A stretch of DNA of 14,367 nt from Gammaproteobacteria bacterium. Lineage in GTDB: Bacteria; Pseudomonadota; Gammaproteobacteria; Steroidobacterales; Steroidobacteraceae. A program made the translations under genes and the position numbers. This document shows, piece by piece, positions 14,149 through 14,367 of this stretch; position 1 is the stretch's first letter; each line of letters begins with the position of its first letter. A model generated the notes under the pieces. It was not told where the DNA came from and searched no databases. It was given only the letters and a program-made list of their open reading frames with translations. The stretch spans positions 1-14,367 of the forward strand of contig JASHTN010000194.1 in assembly GCA_030040525.1 (NCBI GenBank). Reading direction: 5' to 3'.

Positions 14149-14367
14149 CCACGCCCAGGTCCGGAGCACGCAAGCGCTGCCTCGTGGCCTATGCGACCCG
14201 CGAGCGGCAGTACCTGTGGAGCGTGGAGCTGCCCGCGGAGGCAACCATCGCTGCCGCGCTGGCGGCGGCGCGCGAGCTTGCCGCCGGCGAGCCGGCCGGC
14301 GCGGACGCGCCGGCGTGGGATACGGCGCCGGTCGGTGTGTTCGGGGAAGTGCGCAGCCGCGGCGAGC
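14145..14367 (+). CDS. rnfH: RnfH family ubiquitin-like protein (3'-truncated by window)
   Basis: Small beta-grasp protein (UPF0125) usually encoded beside ratA; role uncertain despite the link of its name to the Rnf complex. About 74 residues are visible: a short basic N-terminus, the family strand CLVAYATRERQYLWSVELP, the helix ATIAAALAAARELA, and the family motif PVGVFGEV. Perhaps 20-30 residues lie beyond the window. The ATG overlaps the ratA TGA in an ATGA. Confidence 0.92.
   Translation, partial: MTTPRSGARKRCLVAYATRERQYLWSVELPAEATIAAALAAARELAAGEPAGADAPAWDTAPVGVFGEVRSRGE

Noticed and set aside
13414..14244. 276-codon minus-strand frame over smpB, ratA and rnfH
   Set aside because: It is antisense to ratA/rnfH and out of frame with smpB; Arg/Ala/Gly-rich with no motif.

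Overview
The window is a G+C-rich (by eye about two-thirds G+C or more) chromosomal segment from a gammaproteobacterium. Signs of this are a YqiB-type DUF1249 gene, the smpB/ratA/rnfH cluster, a one-piece (non-permuted) tmRNA with the tag ANDDNYALAA, a Prc/Tsp protease of the enterobacterial type, and a ppsA/ppsR pair. A deep-branching, high-GC lineage such as Steroidobacterales or Nevskiales is my guess. The window is almost entirely coding. I see no transposase, integrase, CRISPR array or tRNA.

Left part (1-2685, + strand): the 3' part of dnaX, then ebfC (ybaB) and recR in the classic dnaX-ebfC-recR order, then orn. These serve replication, recombination repair and RNA turnover.

Central metabolism (2682-6033): ppsA on the minus strand and ppsR on the plus strand are divergent. 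PpsR reversibly phosphorylates PpsA next to its catalytic histidine, so the enzyme and its switch share one intergenic region, which carries a tandem 16-bp repeat and nested inverted repeats.

Middle (6034-10200): a DUF1249 gene; a perfect-stem hairpin that overlaps its stop codon and the next start codon; an unrecognised 354-residue coiled-coil protein; prc on the minus strand; and a 95-residue membrane protein of unknown role.

Right part (10204-14367): a second unknown membrane protein (-) diverges from a Gfo/Idh/MocA oxidoreductase (+) with only 12 bp between their start codons. The oxidoreductase overlaps aguB (N-carbamoylputrescine amidase, putrescine synthesis). A 226-bp gap of hairpins follows, including a near-perfect 19-bp inverted repeat. 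Then come ssrA (tmRNA) and smpB on the minus strand, the two partners of trans-translation, and divergent ratA-rnfH, cut by the window end.

Most genes are well-known housekeeping genes, and I do not see a convincing new multi-gene system. The best leads are the DUF1249/coiled-coil pair with its start-codon hairpin, the inverted repeat beside ssrA, the compact divergent start at 10627-10644, and a set of start codons sitting just behind -10-like boxes without Shine-Dalgarno sequences (possible leaderless mRNAs).
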